A DNA stretch of 64,000 nucleotides from an uncultured Elusimicrobiales bacterium (lineage in GTDB: Bacteria; Elusimicrobiota; Elusimicrobia; Elusimicrobiales; Elusimicrobiaceae), in the NCBI GenBank assembly GCA_934662565.1, contig CAKUKI010000004.1, positions 115,661-179,660 on the forward strand, read 5' to 3'. The notes under the pieces were generated by a model that searched no databases, was not told the DNA's origin, and saw only the letters and a program-made list of their open reading frames with translations. Below, in pieces: positions 46,892 to 57,400 of this stretch. The translations under genes were made by a program, and so were the position numbers. How positions within the stretch are numbered: position 1 is the first letter of the stretch; the number at the start of each line of letters is the position of its first letter.

Positions 46892-46914
46892 AAGAGTAAG
46901 GAGCGTTCTTTTCT

Positions 46915-49227
46915 ATGAAAAAACTAATTATTTTACTGGTAGCTTGCTTGACCCCTTGCATAACTGTTTATGCGTCCCATAACCCCGCTGGGAAAAACCC
47001 CGAGGCGGGGGCTGGTTGCAATATTCAGGCTATGTTAAGTGATGCAAAAAATGCCCAATGGTTTAGGCCCCAATGTGTACGGATATTAGCCCTGCGTGAA
47101 GAACGGGGCAACCTGAATCAAAGCCAGAAAGCGCAATTAAAAGAAGTGCTTGCCCTTGCTTATCACAATATTATGGAGCATTATGCTTATTTAGACGGTA
47201 CCAGAGCCCAAAAAGAAGCTCCCCATTTTATGGAGTTATACAAAACTTTTGGCCTGTTGGCAGACGCGCAAGGAACCTACGGCCTGATGCGCGAGAAGGA
47301 TAAAGAGGTGTGGATTAGAGACGGGAAAGATGTGAAATTCGGTTCCAAAACCGTAGAAATTGTTGGTAAAAAATCGAATATGAAACTGGGGAAGGAATCT
47401 TTGAATCCGGTTTTCGTGAATATGGATACACGGATTTCTATAGCCCAACAAACACAAGCGGAAAATGCCGCCCCGTTGCGCAAAAGAAAACAAGGGGAGC
47501 TGACAGCCGGTTTGCCTAAAGGCCCTAACGGAAAAGCTTTCACTCCCGCGATTGATGTAAGACATTTGGAAAACGTATTTTTGTTTGAAAAGGACGACCA
47601 ATTAGAAGAAAAAGACTTTGTTTTTGATGTTAACATTCTCAACGACATGTTAAAAGAACGGCGCGATTTTATGCCATTACTAAACTTTATGGCAGAAAAC
47701 GCCTCTTTTAACCCAAAACATACCAATTATATCCCGCCCCGCTTTGTGCGGTTGGTGCTAGCCTATCATGCGGAAAATTTGGCGCCGGAAGAAGCCGCCA
47801 AGCTGGTTAAGTATGTGGAAAACCCTAAATATGCGCGAGATTTCCGCTTTTTGGCGGGCACGGTTGCGGCCTCGTATGCTTATTATAAGGGGCCGAAAGA
47901 GTATTACAAAGGTAAATTCCGCTACTCCCCTAAAGAAGCCGCCGCTATTATGAGCGTGCTGCAACTGAAAGCCTCCGGCTCCTCCCGTGATGCCGCGCAA
48001 GTGGAGCTTTTAGCCCGCCGTGTGCGTCCGTATGTGAAAGGGCAACTGCTTCTTCCCGTGGAAAAAAACCAAAAAGCCGAGTGGCTGAATGGGGCAGCGC
48101 TTACCAGAGCGTTGGCCACAACGATTACAAGCGAAGAATTTATTTCTTTGGCGAAGGCTAGCGCGTCTGAAAGCCTGCTTGCCTGTGGGGGAATCTTGGT
48201 AATTGGCGGCGCTGTTTACACCGTATCTGAGGCATTTTCTCCTTTGTACCGCAAGCAATTTCAGGATTTGTTAGAGAACACCTTGTATGTGGAAGTGCCG
48301 GAAAAATATATCCCCGCCAGCACGGCTGAAAATATGGACGATTATGAGGTAGTCAACGGGAAAGTGCTTGTTCCCACAACGGATGCCGCCCAAGCCCTGC
48401 CGGAGAGTTCCGTACTAGGGGAGATTTTTGGAGATGTAGAACTGGACGATTGGGGCGAACCTATGCGGATGGCCGCCACTGTTTGGGATAAATACTCTAT
48501 GGCCCGTGTGGGCACCAGCGCTACCAAACTGGAAGCTGAAAAAAAGAAAGAACCCACTTGCCACTATGATGACAAAGTGAGTAAAAATATTCACATTCCG
48601 TTATATTTAGTAGGCAATTTATTAAATCCGGGGGATAAAAATACGCGGGCGCGTGCCCAAATTTTGCATAGCTGTTTGGTTAAACGCGGGTATTGCCCAT
48701 CCTTAACACCCGAGCAAGAAAATGGGCCGCTGGCAAGGATGTTTGTGGGGTGTAAAAATACACATTTGAACCGGACCAAAGTAAGTGCGGAATGCCGCTC
48801 GGACGTGCGGGATTTGGACCGTATATTCAAACAACTAACCTCGTTCAAAGATGATAAAGCCAGAAAGCTGTATGCGCGTGCGGTTTATTATCGGGGCAAA
48901 TGGATGGTGGAAGCGGAAATGGGTGTTTTTTCCAGAGGGCCGTTGGTAGACATGTTGTCTTCATGGATACAAGATGCCATTTTGAATAACGGCAAATTGC
49001 GTATAACCGATGGGCCGGAAAGTATCGGCAAAAATTATGTATACCGTAATGGCACCCACGAACAGAGCACCCGCTATCACTTTTCGGAAGAAACAAATGA
49101 AATCGGTAAAGGGGGGAATTTGCAGCATTTCCATTACGAGGAACTTAAACCGTACGCCTATACATACAATAAACAGGTGCAGAAAGGCGTTTTCAAATGT
49201 AATCACAGTATTATATACCGGCCTTAG
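46915..49227 (+). CDS. Large exported protein, function unknown
   Basis: 770 residues. Signal peptide MKKLIILLVACLTPCITVYA. The mature part is largely helical and charged, with one hydrophobic stretch (about 420-440, LLACGGILVIGGAVYTVS) that could be a membrane helix. The C-terminal third is Cys- and Arg-rich (CHYDDKV, CLVKRGYCPSL, CKNTH, AECRSD), consistent with disulfides outside the cytoplasm. No family recognised. Near-consensus promoter and ribosome binding site suggest high expression. Confidence 0.75.
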   Translation: MKKLIILLVACLTPCITVYASHNPAGKNPEAGAGCNIQAMLSDAKNAQWFRPQCVRILALREERGNLNQSQKAQLKEVLALAYHNIMEHYAYLDGTRAQKEAPHFMELYKTFGLLADAQGTYGLMREKDKEVWIRDGKDVKFGSKTVEIVGKKSNMKLGKESLNPVFVNMDTRISIAQQTQAENAAPLRKRKQGELTAGLPKGPNGKAFTPAIDVRHLENVFLFEKDDQLEEKDFVFDVNILNDMLKERRDFMPLLNFMAENASFNPKHTNYIPPRFVRLVLAYHAENLAPEEAAKLVKYVENPKYARDFRFLAGTVAASYAYYKGPKEYYKGKFRYSPKEAAAIMSVLQLKASGSSRDAAQVELLARRVRPYVKGQLLLPVEKNQKAEWLNGAALTRALATTITSEEFISLAKASASESLLACGGILVIGGAVYTVSEAFSPLYRKQFQDLLENTLYVEVPEKYIPASTAENMDDYEVVNGKVLVPTTDAAQALPESSVLGEIFGDVELDDWGEPMRMAATVWDKYSMARVGTSATKLEAEKKKEPTCHYDDKVSKNIHIPLYLVGNLLNPGDKNTRARAQILHSCLVKRGYCPSLTPEQENGPLARMFVGCKNTHLNRTKVSAECRSDVRDLDRIFKQLTSFKDDKARKLYARAVYYRGKWMVEAEMGVFSRGPLVDMLSSWIQDAILNNGKLRITDGPESIGKNYVYRNGTHEQSTRYHFSEETNEIGKGGNLQHFHYEELKPYAYTYNKQVQKGVFKCNHSIIYRP

Positions 49228-49250
49228 TATGGTGTGTTAGCTTTGATGTA

Positions 49251-49285
49251 AAAATCTGCCGCTTTATACGCGGCAGATTTTTTTT
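49251..49285 (+). terminator. Terminator after the 770-residue gene
   Basis: Stem 49252-49262 with 49270-49280, T-run. Confidence 0.9.
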
Positions 49286-49325
49286 GTCTAGAAAACCACC
49301 AGCCTAGCCAGTGGTTTTCTAGACA
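49285..49325. repeat. 15-bp perfect palindrome between two terminators
   Basis: Arms 49285-49299 and 49311-49325, 11-nt loop. Neither strand runs into a T-tract after the stem, so it is not itself a terminator. Confidence 0.8.
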
Positions 49326-49327
49326 CA

Positions 49328-49362
49328 AAAAGGCCTCCCAACTATTAGGGAGGCCTTTTACA
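49328..49362 (-). terminator. Terminator of alaS
   Basis: Stem 49328-49339 with 49348-49359; the minus strand ends in T. Could act on both strands. Confidence 0.88.
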
Positions 49363-49376
49363 TATTCCCGTAAATT

Positions 49377-51986
49377 TTACAGGGTGTCTTTTAACCCGCT
49401 GACGAGTTCCTGCCACGGGCGTTTGGCTTCGCCGCCGCCTTGGGCAAAGTCTGCCCGTCCGCCGGCGCGGCCGTTCAAGTCCGCCGCAATTTGTTTGGCA
49501 ACTGTCACGGCGTCAATATGTTCAAACTTGCCCACCGTTTTAACCACAAAGGCGCGTTTGCCGTCTTTATCGCAAGAGACCAACACCACGGCTTTTTGGT
49601 ATTTTTGGGCAATCGTATCGGCGATATTGCGCAACTCTTTCGGTTCTGCGCCGTCCGCCTTGCGTACCACCAGATTGACCCCGTTTTTAAGCGTAAAGCT
49701 CATTTCGTCCACGCCGCCGGCGGCCAATGTGCGCTCGCGGAATTGCATATAGCGCTTTTTAACCTCTTTCAATTCGTCCATAATGGCATTTACGCGGGTA
49801 AAAACATCTTTGGACGGTACTTCCAAGCGGGCGGCCAAAGTATCGGCCTGAAGGTTTACGTTTTTCAAATAATCCAGCGCCGCCGCGCCGGCCACGCCCT
49901 CAATGCGGCGCACACCGGCAGAAACGGAAGATTCTTTCAGTACCAGTACCGTCATTACTTCCGCCGTGTTTTTAACGTGCGTTCCGGCGCAAAGTTCCAA
50001 ACTGTATTTATCTTGCGGTTGCTCAAAACTGCCGCCCATCAGCACAAAGCGCGCGGGGTCCGCATACGTTTCCCCCAGCAGAGTGACGGCGCCTAATTTT
50101 TCCGCATCCGCCAGCGGGCGCACTTGGCAATTTACCGGCAGGGCTGCTTCCACCGCTTGATTGGCAATTTCCCACGCGCGGTTTAATTCTTCTGCTTTCG
50201 GCGTGCGGGAAAGCGTATAGTCAAAGCGAAAGCGCTCCGGCGAAACAAAGGAACCGCTCTGGTGAACCCCTGTGCCGAACACTTGCCGCAACGCGGCGTT
50301 TACCAAGTGAATGGCGCTGTGGTTGGCCATGCAGCGTTTGCGCAAGGCGGCGTCCACACACAGGCGCACTTTTTGGCCTTTTTTAAGTGTGCCGGAAATT
50401 TTATGCAAGAAAACTTTGCTAATCGGTTTTTGTACGTCTTCCACGCGGGCAATTTCTTTTCCGTCCGAGAAAACGGAGCCTTTATCGCCCACCTGTCCGC
50501 CGGATTCGGCATAGAACGGGGTTTTATCAAATACGGCGTACCCCGTGCCGGAAACTTCGTCCGCCAGTTCAAATTTTTCATTCAGTAGCATCAGCACAGT
50601 GCCGTCGTCCGTCAGCGTGTCATAGCCGGTAAATACCGTGGCCGGATTGTGGGTTTCCACATGTTGCATCATGTAGGCTTTGTCTTTGGTCATTTCGTCG
50701 GCATAGGAGCGGCTTTTGGCTTGTGCGGCGGCTTTGGCTTTTTCATAGCCGGCTTCGTCCACTTTTACGCCTTTGGCAGAGGCAATTTCTTTCGTCAGCT
50801 CCAACGGGAAACCGTACGTTTCGTGCAAGTGGAAGGCTTCTTCGCCGGATAGCGTGTCCGCACCGTCCGCCAACAGGGCGGAAAGTTTTTCTTCCCCGGT
50901 CACTAATGTTTTTAAGAAAGTGGTTTCTTCCATTTTAAGCACATCTTGAATGTGCGGCATATTTTTATCAATTTCCGGATATAACCCGTTAAAAATTTCT
51001 TTCACTTTGGGGGCCAACGTATACAAATACGGCTTATCGGCACCCATTAAGCGCGCATAACGCGCCGCACGGCGGATTAAGCGGCGCAAAATATAGCCGC
51101 GGCCTTCGTTAGAGGGCAAAATCCCTTCCGCAATTAAAAAGCTGGAACTGCGCACATGGTCCGCAATAATGCGCAGGGAAGAAATTTCTTCTTTCGTGTC
51201 GCCTTTTAAGTGTAAATCTTGTTTGGCTTGGTTGATGATGGGGGTAAACAGGTCGGTTTCAAAAATGTTGTTTACTTTTTGCATCACCATGCAAAGGCGT
51301 TCTAGCCCCATGCCGGTATCAATGTTGTTATGCGGCAAGGGTTTGAAAGTGCCGTCTTCCTGCCGGTTGTAGCTTTCAAAAACAATGTTCCAAATTTCCA
51401 CAAAGCGCCCGCAATCGCACGTAATATCACAATGCGGGTTTTTGCAGCCTTTATCGCCAAAGTCGTAATAAATTTCCGTGCAGGGGCCGCAGGGGCCGGT
51501 GGGGCCCATGGTCCAAAAGTTATCGGCTTCGCCCAATTCAAAAATGCGTTCCGCGGGCACATATTTCAGCCATTGGTTGTAGGCTTCTGCGTCACGCGGG
51601 GCAATACCGCCTTTGTAAATGCTTACATAAAGTTTATCAGCCGGAATGTGGAGCGTTTTGGTTAAATATTCCCAAGCCCAGTCAATGGCTTCTTTCTTAA
51701 AATAATCCCCAAAGGAAAAATTGCCCAACATTTCAAAAAAGGTCAGGTGGCGTTCCGTAAAACCCACGCTGTCAATATCCGTGGTGCGCACGCATTTTTG
51801 GCAAGAAGCCGCATTTTTGAGGGAGTCATCTATCCCTAAAAAATTGGCCTTAAACTGTACCATACCCGCCGAAGTAAAAAGGAGTGTCGGGTCCGAGTGG
51901 GGGATTAACGAGCTGGAGGGTTTTATGGGCAACCCTTTGGAGTGAAAAAAGTTCAAATAACCGTCTCTGATTTCTGTGCTTTTCAT
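49377..51986 (-). CDS. alaS: Alanyl-tRNA synthetase
   Basis: 869 residues. N-terminal class II core (MKSTEIRDGYLNFFHSKG), tRNA-recognition domain, editing domain with HSAIH and CAGTH zinc ligands (about 565 and 670), and a C-terminal domain ending in the Gly-rich GGRADFAQGGG segment. Normal length. Charges tRNA-Ala (one is at 26133) and hydrolyses mischarged Ser or Gly. Single gene. Confidence 0.98.
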   Translation of the reverse strand: MKSTEIRDGYLNFFHSKGLPIKPSSSLIPHSDPTLLFTSAGMVQFKANFLGIDDSLKNAASCQKCVRTTDIDSVGFTERHLTFFEMLGNFSFGDYFKKEAIDWAWEYLTKTLHIPADKLYVSIYKGGIAPRDAEAYNQWLKYVPAERIFELGEADNFWTMGPTGPCGPCTEIYYDFGDKGCKNPHCDITCDCGRFVEIWNIVFESYNRQEDGTFKPLPHNNIDTGMGLERLCMVMQKVNNIFETDLFTPIINQAKQDLHLKGDTKEEISSLRIIADHVRSSSFLIAEGILPSNEGRGYILRRLIRRAARYARLMGADKPYLYTLAPKVKEIFNGLYPEIDKNMPHIQDVLKMEETTFLKTLVTGEEKLSALLADGADTLSGEEAFHLHETYGFPLELTKEIASAKGVKVDEAGYEKAKAAAQAKSRSYADEMTKDKAYMMQHVETHNPATVFTGYDTLTDDGTVLMLLNEKFELADEVSGTGYAVFDKTPFYAESGGQVGDKGSVFSDGKEIARVEDVQKPISKVFLHKISGTLKKGQKVRLCVDAALRKRCMANHSAIHLVNAALRQVFGTGVHQSGSFVSPERFRFDYTLSRTPKAEELNRAWEIANQAVEAALPVNCQVRPLADAEKLGAVTLLGETYADPARFVLMGGSFEQPQDKYSLELCAGTHVKNTAEVMTVLVLKESSVSAGVRRIEGVAGAAALDYLKNVNLQADTLAARLEVPSKDVFTRVNAIMDELKEVKKRYMQFRERTLAAGGVDEMSFTLKNGVNLVVRKADGAEPKELRNIADTIAQKYQKAVVLVSCDKDGKRAFVVKTVGKFEHIDAVTVAKQIAADLNGRAGGRADFAQGGGEAKRPWQELVSGLKDTL

Positions 51987-52137
51987 AATAATAACCTGAT
52001 AGTACCTCTATAAACTGTATAATTAAAGTATATCAAATACAGGGGTGTCTCTGCCCTACGGCGCTTTTAAGCACAGGCAAAACCCCGCGCGCACACGCGG
52101 TTTGCGCCATTTGTTATAATTTTTTAAGGGGATTTTT

Positions 52138-52488
52138 ATGCACAAAATATTAGGTTATTTATTATTATGCGCCGGACTGTTTTTAATCTTTTTTGCGGTG
52201 AACGGAATGTATAAAACATTCGTCCAATACGTTCCCGCACCCAAAATTGTAAAAATGGGTGACATTACCGTCCAAGCCCAGCAAGGCACCGTCACCGTGC
52301 CCGCGAACGGTATTAATACGCTAGCCAATACGGCTTTATTTGCCGTTTTGATGGTATTTGTTGCTTCCGTGGGGGCGCGTGTGGGCCATTTGGGCATTCA
52401 TTTATTAAAGACCGAGCGCATTTATGATGCGTTAAGCCAACTGGACCTGACTAAAAAAGAAGACGTGCAAACCCTTAAAAAACTATGA
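52138..52488 (+). CDS. Small two-helix membrane protein, function unknown
   Basis: 116 residues: hydrophobic helix 4-24, a short extracytoplasmic loop (28-62), second helix 65-88, cytoplasmic C-terminus. AAGGGGA site and TATAAT box (52115-52120) upstream. The last four bases overlap the next gene (ATGA), so the two are coupled. Confidence 0.75.
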   Translation: MHKILGYLLLCAGLFLIFFAVNGMYKTFVQYVPAPKIVKMGDITVQAQQGTVTVPANGINTLANTALFAVLMVFVASVGARVGHLGIHLLKTERIYDALSQLDLTKKEDVQTLKKL

Positions 52489-53354
52489 AAATTTTATTTA
52501 TCATCAATCCAAAAAGCGGTAAAGGGCGCGACCCGCAAGATACCGTCCACTGTATTAAATTAAACTTTCCACAGGCCAGCTGGGCCCTTACAAACGGCCC
52601 GCGCCACGCCACGGAACTGGCTGCCAAAGCCGTTAGCCAACAGTACGAAGCCGTGGTGGCCGTGGGTGGGGACGGCACCATTAACGAAACCGCCCAAGCC
52701 CTTGTAAACACGCCCACGGCGTTGGGGGTTATCCCCAGCGGAAGCGGCAACGGCTTTGCGCGCGAACTGCGTATGCCGCTCACACCGGAAGAAGCCGTTT
52801 TGCGCTTGCAAAAAGCCAAAACCGTGCGTTGTGATGTGGGGCAAGCCAACGGGGAGTTGTTCCTCAATTTGGCGGGGGTGGGCATAGAGGCCCAAATTGC
52901 GTACGATTTTATGCAATACGGCAAAACCGGCAAGCGGGGCATGTGGCCGTATTTTAAGTTAGGCGCCAAAGATGCGTTTACTTACCAACCCCAAGAAATG
53001 CAGTTGGAATATGACGGCCACCGAGAAACCCTCCGCCCGCTTTCCGTGACGTTTGCCAACGGCACGCAATACGGCAGCAACTTCAAAATTGCGCCGCAAG
53101 CCAGCCTGACGGACGGTTGGTTGGAAAAAGTAGTGATTAAAGATGTAAACAAATTAAAACTACTGGCTGCCGCACCTACTTTTTTTACGGATAATCCCGC
53201 CCATTTGGGTGTGACGGACACCACCCGCGTAAAACACGTTATTTTACGCCAAGCGGGGCAAATTATTTACCATTTGGACGGCGAACCCAAAAAGACGCAG
53301 GACCAACTGGAAATTAAAATTTTACCCGCAGCCTTAAATGTGCTGATTCCTTAA
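52485..53354 (+). CDS. Diacylglycerol kinase-family lipid kinase
   Basis: 289 residues. INPKSGKG (8-15), VGGDGTINE (66-74) and PSGSGNGFARE are the nucleotide-binding blocks of the DagK/YegS family. It phosphorylates diacylglycerol, sphingoid base or a similar lipid at the membrane. Normal length. Confidence 0.92.
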   Translation: MKILFIINPKSGKGRDPQDTVHCIKLNFPQASWALTNGPRHATELAAKAVSQQYEAVVAVGGDGTINETAQALVNTPTALGVIPSGSGNGFARELRMPLTPEEAVLRLQKAKTVRCDVGQANGELFLNLAGVGIEAQIAYDFMQYGKTGKRGMWPYFKLGAKDAFTYQPQEMQLEYDGHRETLRPLSVTFANGTQYGSNFKIAPQASLTDGWLEKVVIKDVNKLKLLAAAPTFFTDNPAHLGVTDTTRVKHVILRQAGQIIYHLDGEPKKTQDQLEIKILPAALNVLIP

Positions 53355-53356
53355 TT

Positions 53357-53842
53357 ATGGCCGCCAGAAGAAAACGCAAAACAAGCCGCCGTTCTTCCAA
53401 AGCCCCTTGGTGGGTGACGGCGGTGCTTGCCGTTTTGTTGGCGGTTTTCCAGCAAACGGGCAAGCCGGTCGGCCCCGTGGAGGGCGATACGTTTGAAAAC
53501 GCCCAAGTAGCCAGCGTGTACGACGGGGATACTTTCAAAATAAACTTAAATTGTTCTATGAGCGTTTTTTGTGAAAAAGTACCCGTGCGCGTGCGCGGCA
53601 TAGACTGCCCCGAAATAAAAGGCAAGACCGAACGGGAAAAACGCTTGGCGCAAAAAGCCAAAGCATTTACAAAGGATTTCTTATCGCGTGGGCCGGTTAA
53701 TTTATCCAACTGCGGGCGGGACAAATACTTCCGCCTGTTGTGTGATGTGGACGTAAACGGCCAAAGCCTTGCCAAAGAACTGTTAAAACGCAAATTGGCA
53801 TACCGTTATGACGGTGGCACGAAATCCAAACAATTCCGCTAA
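53357..53842 (+). CDS. Membrane-anchored thermonuclease-like (SNase) protein
   Basis: 161 residues. Basic N-terminus, hydrophobic anchor (about 17-32), then an SNase fold: VYDGDTFKINL, VRVRGIDCPEIKG and DKYFRLLCDV, giving the Asp/Arg/Glu/Arg active-site set. Extracytoplasmic nuclease acting on DNA or RNA with calcium. Two bases after the lipid kinase gene. Confidence 0.88.
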   Translation: MAARRKRKTSRRSSKAPWWVTAVLAVLLAVFQQTGKPVGPVEGDTFENAQVASVYDGDTFKINLNCSMSVFCEKVPVRVRGIDCPEIKGKTEREKRLAQKAKAFTKDFLSRGPVNLSNCGRDKYFRLLCDVDVNGQSLAKELLKRKLAYRYDGGTKSKQFR

Positions 53843-53866
53843 AAAGGGCCTTAAAAGGCCCTTTTC
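53841..53866. terminator. Bidirectional terminator
   Basis: Stem 53842-53850 with 53857-53865, six-nt loop, A-run and T-run; between convergent genes. Confidence 0.88.
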
Positions 53867-54408
53867 TATTTATTTGCGTGCAACTGGTACCACTGCAAGG
53901 TAATGATAGTTTTGGCATCTGTAATGCGGCCGTCGGCTATCATTTGGTAGGCTTCTTCCAGCGGGAATTTTTTAAGGTTCAAAAATTCGTCTTCGTCCGG
54001 CTGGTCTTCCCCGCGGGTCAGGCCGGTAGCCAAATACAGGTGTTGGACTTCGTTGGAAAACGCATTACACGGGTGGAAAACCATAATTTCCTGCAAGTGT
54101 TGGGCCGTTAGGCCGGTTTCTTGTTTCAGTTCCGCTTCCGCGCACATTAAAAAAGTTTGGTTGTCTTCCCGTTTGCCGGCGGGGATTTCCCAAGTGGTTT
54201 GCCCAATCGGGTAGCGGAATTGTTGCACCAAATACACGTGCCCGTCTTCCACCGGCAAAATGCCGCTGGCCCCGCGGTGGTCAAAATACAAGCGGGTGGA
54301 GGTTTTGCCGTTAATCAGGCGGACCTCATCCAATTTTACATTCAAAATGCCTTCGTACAAGGTTTTGGAGGAAATTTTTGTTTCTTTTAATTTACTATAA
54401 TGTTTCAT
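53866..54408 (-). CDS. Nudix (ADP-ribose pyrophosphatase-like) protein with altered Nudix box
   Basis: 180 residues with the ADPRase layout: EIPAGKRED, then AELKQETGL, and a late AKTIITLQWYQL. Against the Nudix consensus G-x5-E-x7-R-E-U-x-E-E-x-G-U three positions differ: Glu to Gln after x5, Arg to Ala, and the first of the paired Glu to Gln. The remaining Glu residues could still hold metal, but activity may be reduced or changed. Confidence 0.8.
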   Translation of the reverse strand: MKHYSKLKETKISSKTLYEGILNVKLDEVRLINGKTSTRLYFDHRGASGILPVEDGHVYLVQQFRYPIGQTTWEIPAGKREDNQTFLMCAEAELKQETGLTAQHLQEIMVFHPCNAFSNEVQHLYLATGLTRGEDQPDEDEFLNLKKFPLEEAYQMIADGRITDAKTIITLQWYQLHANK

Positions 54409-54493
54409 ATAGATAATCTTATAAAATTTTGGTCCGGTAGGGGCCGCTCAAGCCCCGCACACGCCGTGCCTGCAATACCCAAAGGATGTTTAC

Positions 54494-57400
54494 ATGGCTG
54501 AATTTGTCCAATTACATAATCATAGTGATTACTCCCTTTTAGACGGAATGTTGCGCATTTCGGAAAGCCACAAGCCGTCCCCCTTTCTAAAAAGTTTAGT
54601 GGAACAGGGCATTACAGCCATGGGCCTGACCGACCACGGCAATATGTATGGCGCGTTGGATTTTTACGATACCGCGCGCTCTATCGGCCTAAAGCCGATT
54701 GTCGGGTGCGAGTTTTACATTACCAACGGTAAATATACCGAAAAAGACCCCGCCGAATACCGCGGCCACTTAACCTTGCTGGCCCGCAACCACGAGGGCT
54801 ACCTCAATTTAATGAAGCTCAATTCGCTCGCGTGGGTGGACGGCTTTTACCACAAACCCCGCATAGATAAAGAAATTTTAGCCAAACACGCGGGCGGGCT
54901 ACTCTGCCTATCCGGCTGCTTAAAAGGTTTCTTGTCCGAATACACCCGCACCAAAACTTTTGAACAATGTTGCGCGTTAGCCAAAGAGTACGAGGATATT
55001 TTTGGCAAGGGCAATTATTACATTGAGCTAATGGACCACGGTATTAAAGAAGAAGTGGAATCTTTACCCATCTTAAAAGATATTGCCAAAATGACGGGCA
55101 TACCCGTTGTAGCCACGAATGACTGCCACTACGAGAAAAAAGAAGATTGGGAAGCCCACGACGTAGCCGTTTGTGTGGCCACCAACAAAACCTTAAACGA
55201 CCCGCACCGCTTGCAAATGTCGCACGAGCTGTATTTCAAAACACCGCAAGAAATGTGCGCGTTGTTTGCCCATACGCCCGAAGCATGCGCCAACACGCTG
55301 GAAATTGCGGAAAAATGCAATTTGGAATTCCCCAAACACGGCTTTATTTTGCCGAATTTTGAAATCCCCAAAGAGTTCCCCAACTCGGCCGAATATTTTA
55401 AGGATATTTGCCGCAAAGGGCTGGTTAAAAAAATGCACGGCAACGTGCCGGACGACTATTGGAAGCAGTTGGAATTTGAATTTAATGTAATTATTACCAT
55501 GGGGTTTGACTGCTACTTCCTGATTGTGCAGGACTTTATCAACTGGGCCCGCGCGAACGATATTCCCATAGGGCCGGGGCGCGGCTCCGGCGCCGGTTCT
55601 TTGGTGGCGTACAGTATGGATATTACGCGCGTGGACCCTATCCAAAACAAATTGCTGTTTGAACGCTTTTTGAACCCGGACCGCGTAAGCATGCCGGACT
55701 TGGATATTGATATGTCGGACGCGGGCCGCGGGCGCGTGATTGACTATGTGCGCAGTAAATACGGGCATGACCGCGTTTCCCAAATTATTACCTTTGGTAC
55801 CATGAAAGCCAAACTGGCCTTAAAAGACGTGGCCCGCGCCATGAGCATACCGGTAGCCGAGGCCAACCGTATTGCTAAAATGATTCCCAACGACCCCAAA
55901 ATGACCTTGGATAAAGCCTTGGAAATCAACGAGCTTAAAAAGGAAATTGACACCAACCCCCAAAGTAAACGCCTGTTTGATATGGCCCATAAGTTGGAAG
56001 GCCTCAAACGCCATACGGGTATCCACGCCGCCGGTGTGCTGATTACCAAAGATGCGGTGTCCGAATATGTGCCGCTTTCCCGCGGGGCGCGTGACTCCAT
56101 TACCACCCAGTTTGAAGGGGAGCCGTGTTCCAATTTAGGCTTATTAAAAATGGACTTTTTGGGTCTGCGCACCTTAACCGTTATTGATAATGCGGAAAAG
56201 ATGATTCGCAAACGCCACGACCCCAAATTTGATATTAACGAAATCCCGCTGGACGACAAAAAAACGTATGACCTGCTCTCCAGTTGCAAAACGCTGGGTA
56301 TTTTCCAGTTAGAAAGCGGCGGCATGCGCGACTTAATTAAAAAGTTGCAGCCCTCCCAATTCAGCGACGTTTCCGCCTTGGTGGCCTTGTACCGCCCCGG
56401 CCCCATGGAATCCGGCATGATGGATATGTTCGTGCGCCGCAAAAACGGGCAGGAACAAATTAAGTACGAAACCCCTCTTTTGGAATCCGTATTAAAAGAT
56501 ACTTACGGCTGTATGGTGTATCAGGAACAAATCATGCAAATTTCCAAAACGCTGGGCGGGTTTACCCCCGGCGAGGCCGACACCCTGCGCAAAGCCATGG
56601 GTAAAAAGAAACTGGACGTTATGGAAAAATTCGGCAAGAAATTTGTGGAAGGGGGCAAAGCCAATAACATTTCCGAAAAAGTTGCCTCCCATATTTACGA
56701 ACAGATGAAAGCCTTTGCAGGATACGGTTTCAATAAATCGCACTCGTTTGCATACGGGTTGGTTTCGTACCAGACGGCCTACCTAAAGGCCAACTACCCC
56801 ATAGAATTTATGTGCGCCGCGCTGACAAACGAAATCGGCCACAATGCGATTGGCTCCGACGATAAAGAAAATAAAATCGTCACCTATTTGGAAGAATCCA
56901 AAAAAATGGGGTTTGAAATTCTGCCGCCGGATGTAAACGCTTCCCAGCCGGAGTTCTCCGTGGAAACCAAAGACGGAAAAGAGTGTATCCGCTTTGCGTT
57001 GGAAGCCATTAAAAGCGCCGGTTCCGAGGGGTGTAAATCCATTGTGGCGGAGCGGGAAAAAGACGGGCCGTATAAATCGTTAGACGAACTTTGCAGCCGG
57101 ATTGATATTTTCCAAGCCAACAAAAAAACCATTGAAAGTTTAACCAAAGCGGGCGCTCTAGATAGCTTGCTGCCGGATAAAGACCCCAAAGAAGCCCGCG
57201 CAATTCTGCTGGCGAGTATAGACCAAGCCGTAGATACCGCCCATTTGGTAGCTAAGGAAAAGCAAGCCAACAACACAGCTTGCTTATTTGGGGATGACTT
57301 TGGCGCGATGTTAAGCGTCAAACAACCGCAAACCAAACAGCGCGTCCACCCGCTCACCCAAAGCGAACTGCTCAACTTTGAAAAAGAAGTGCTGGGCTTG

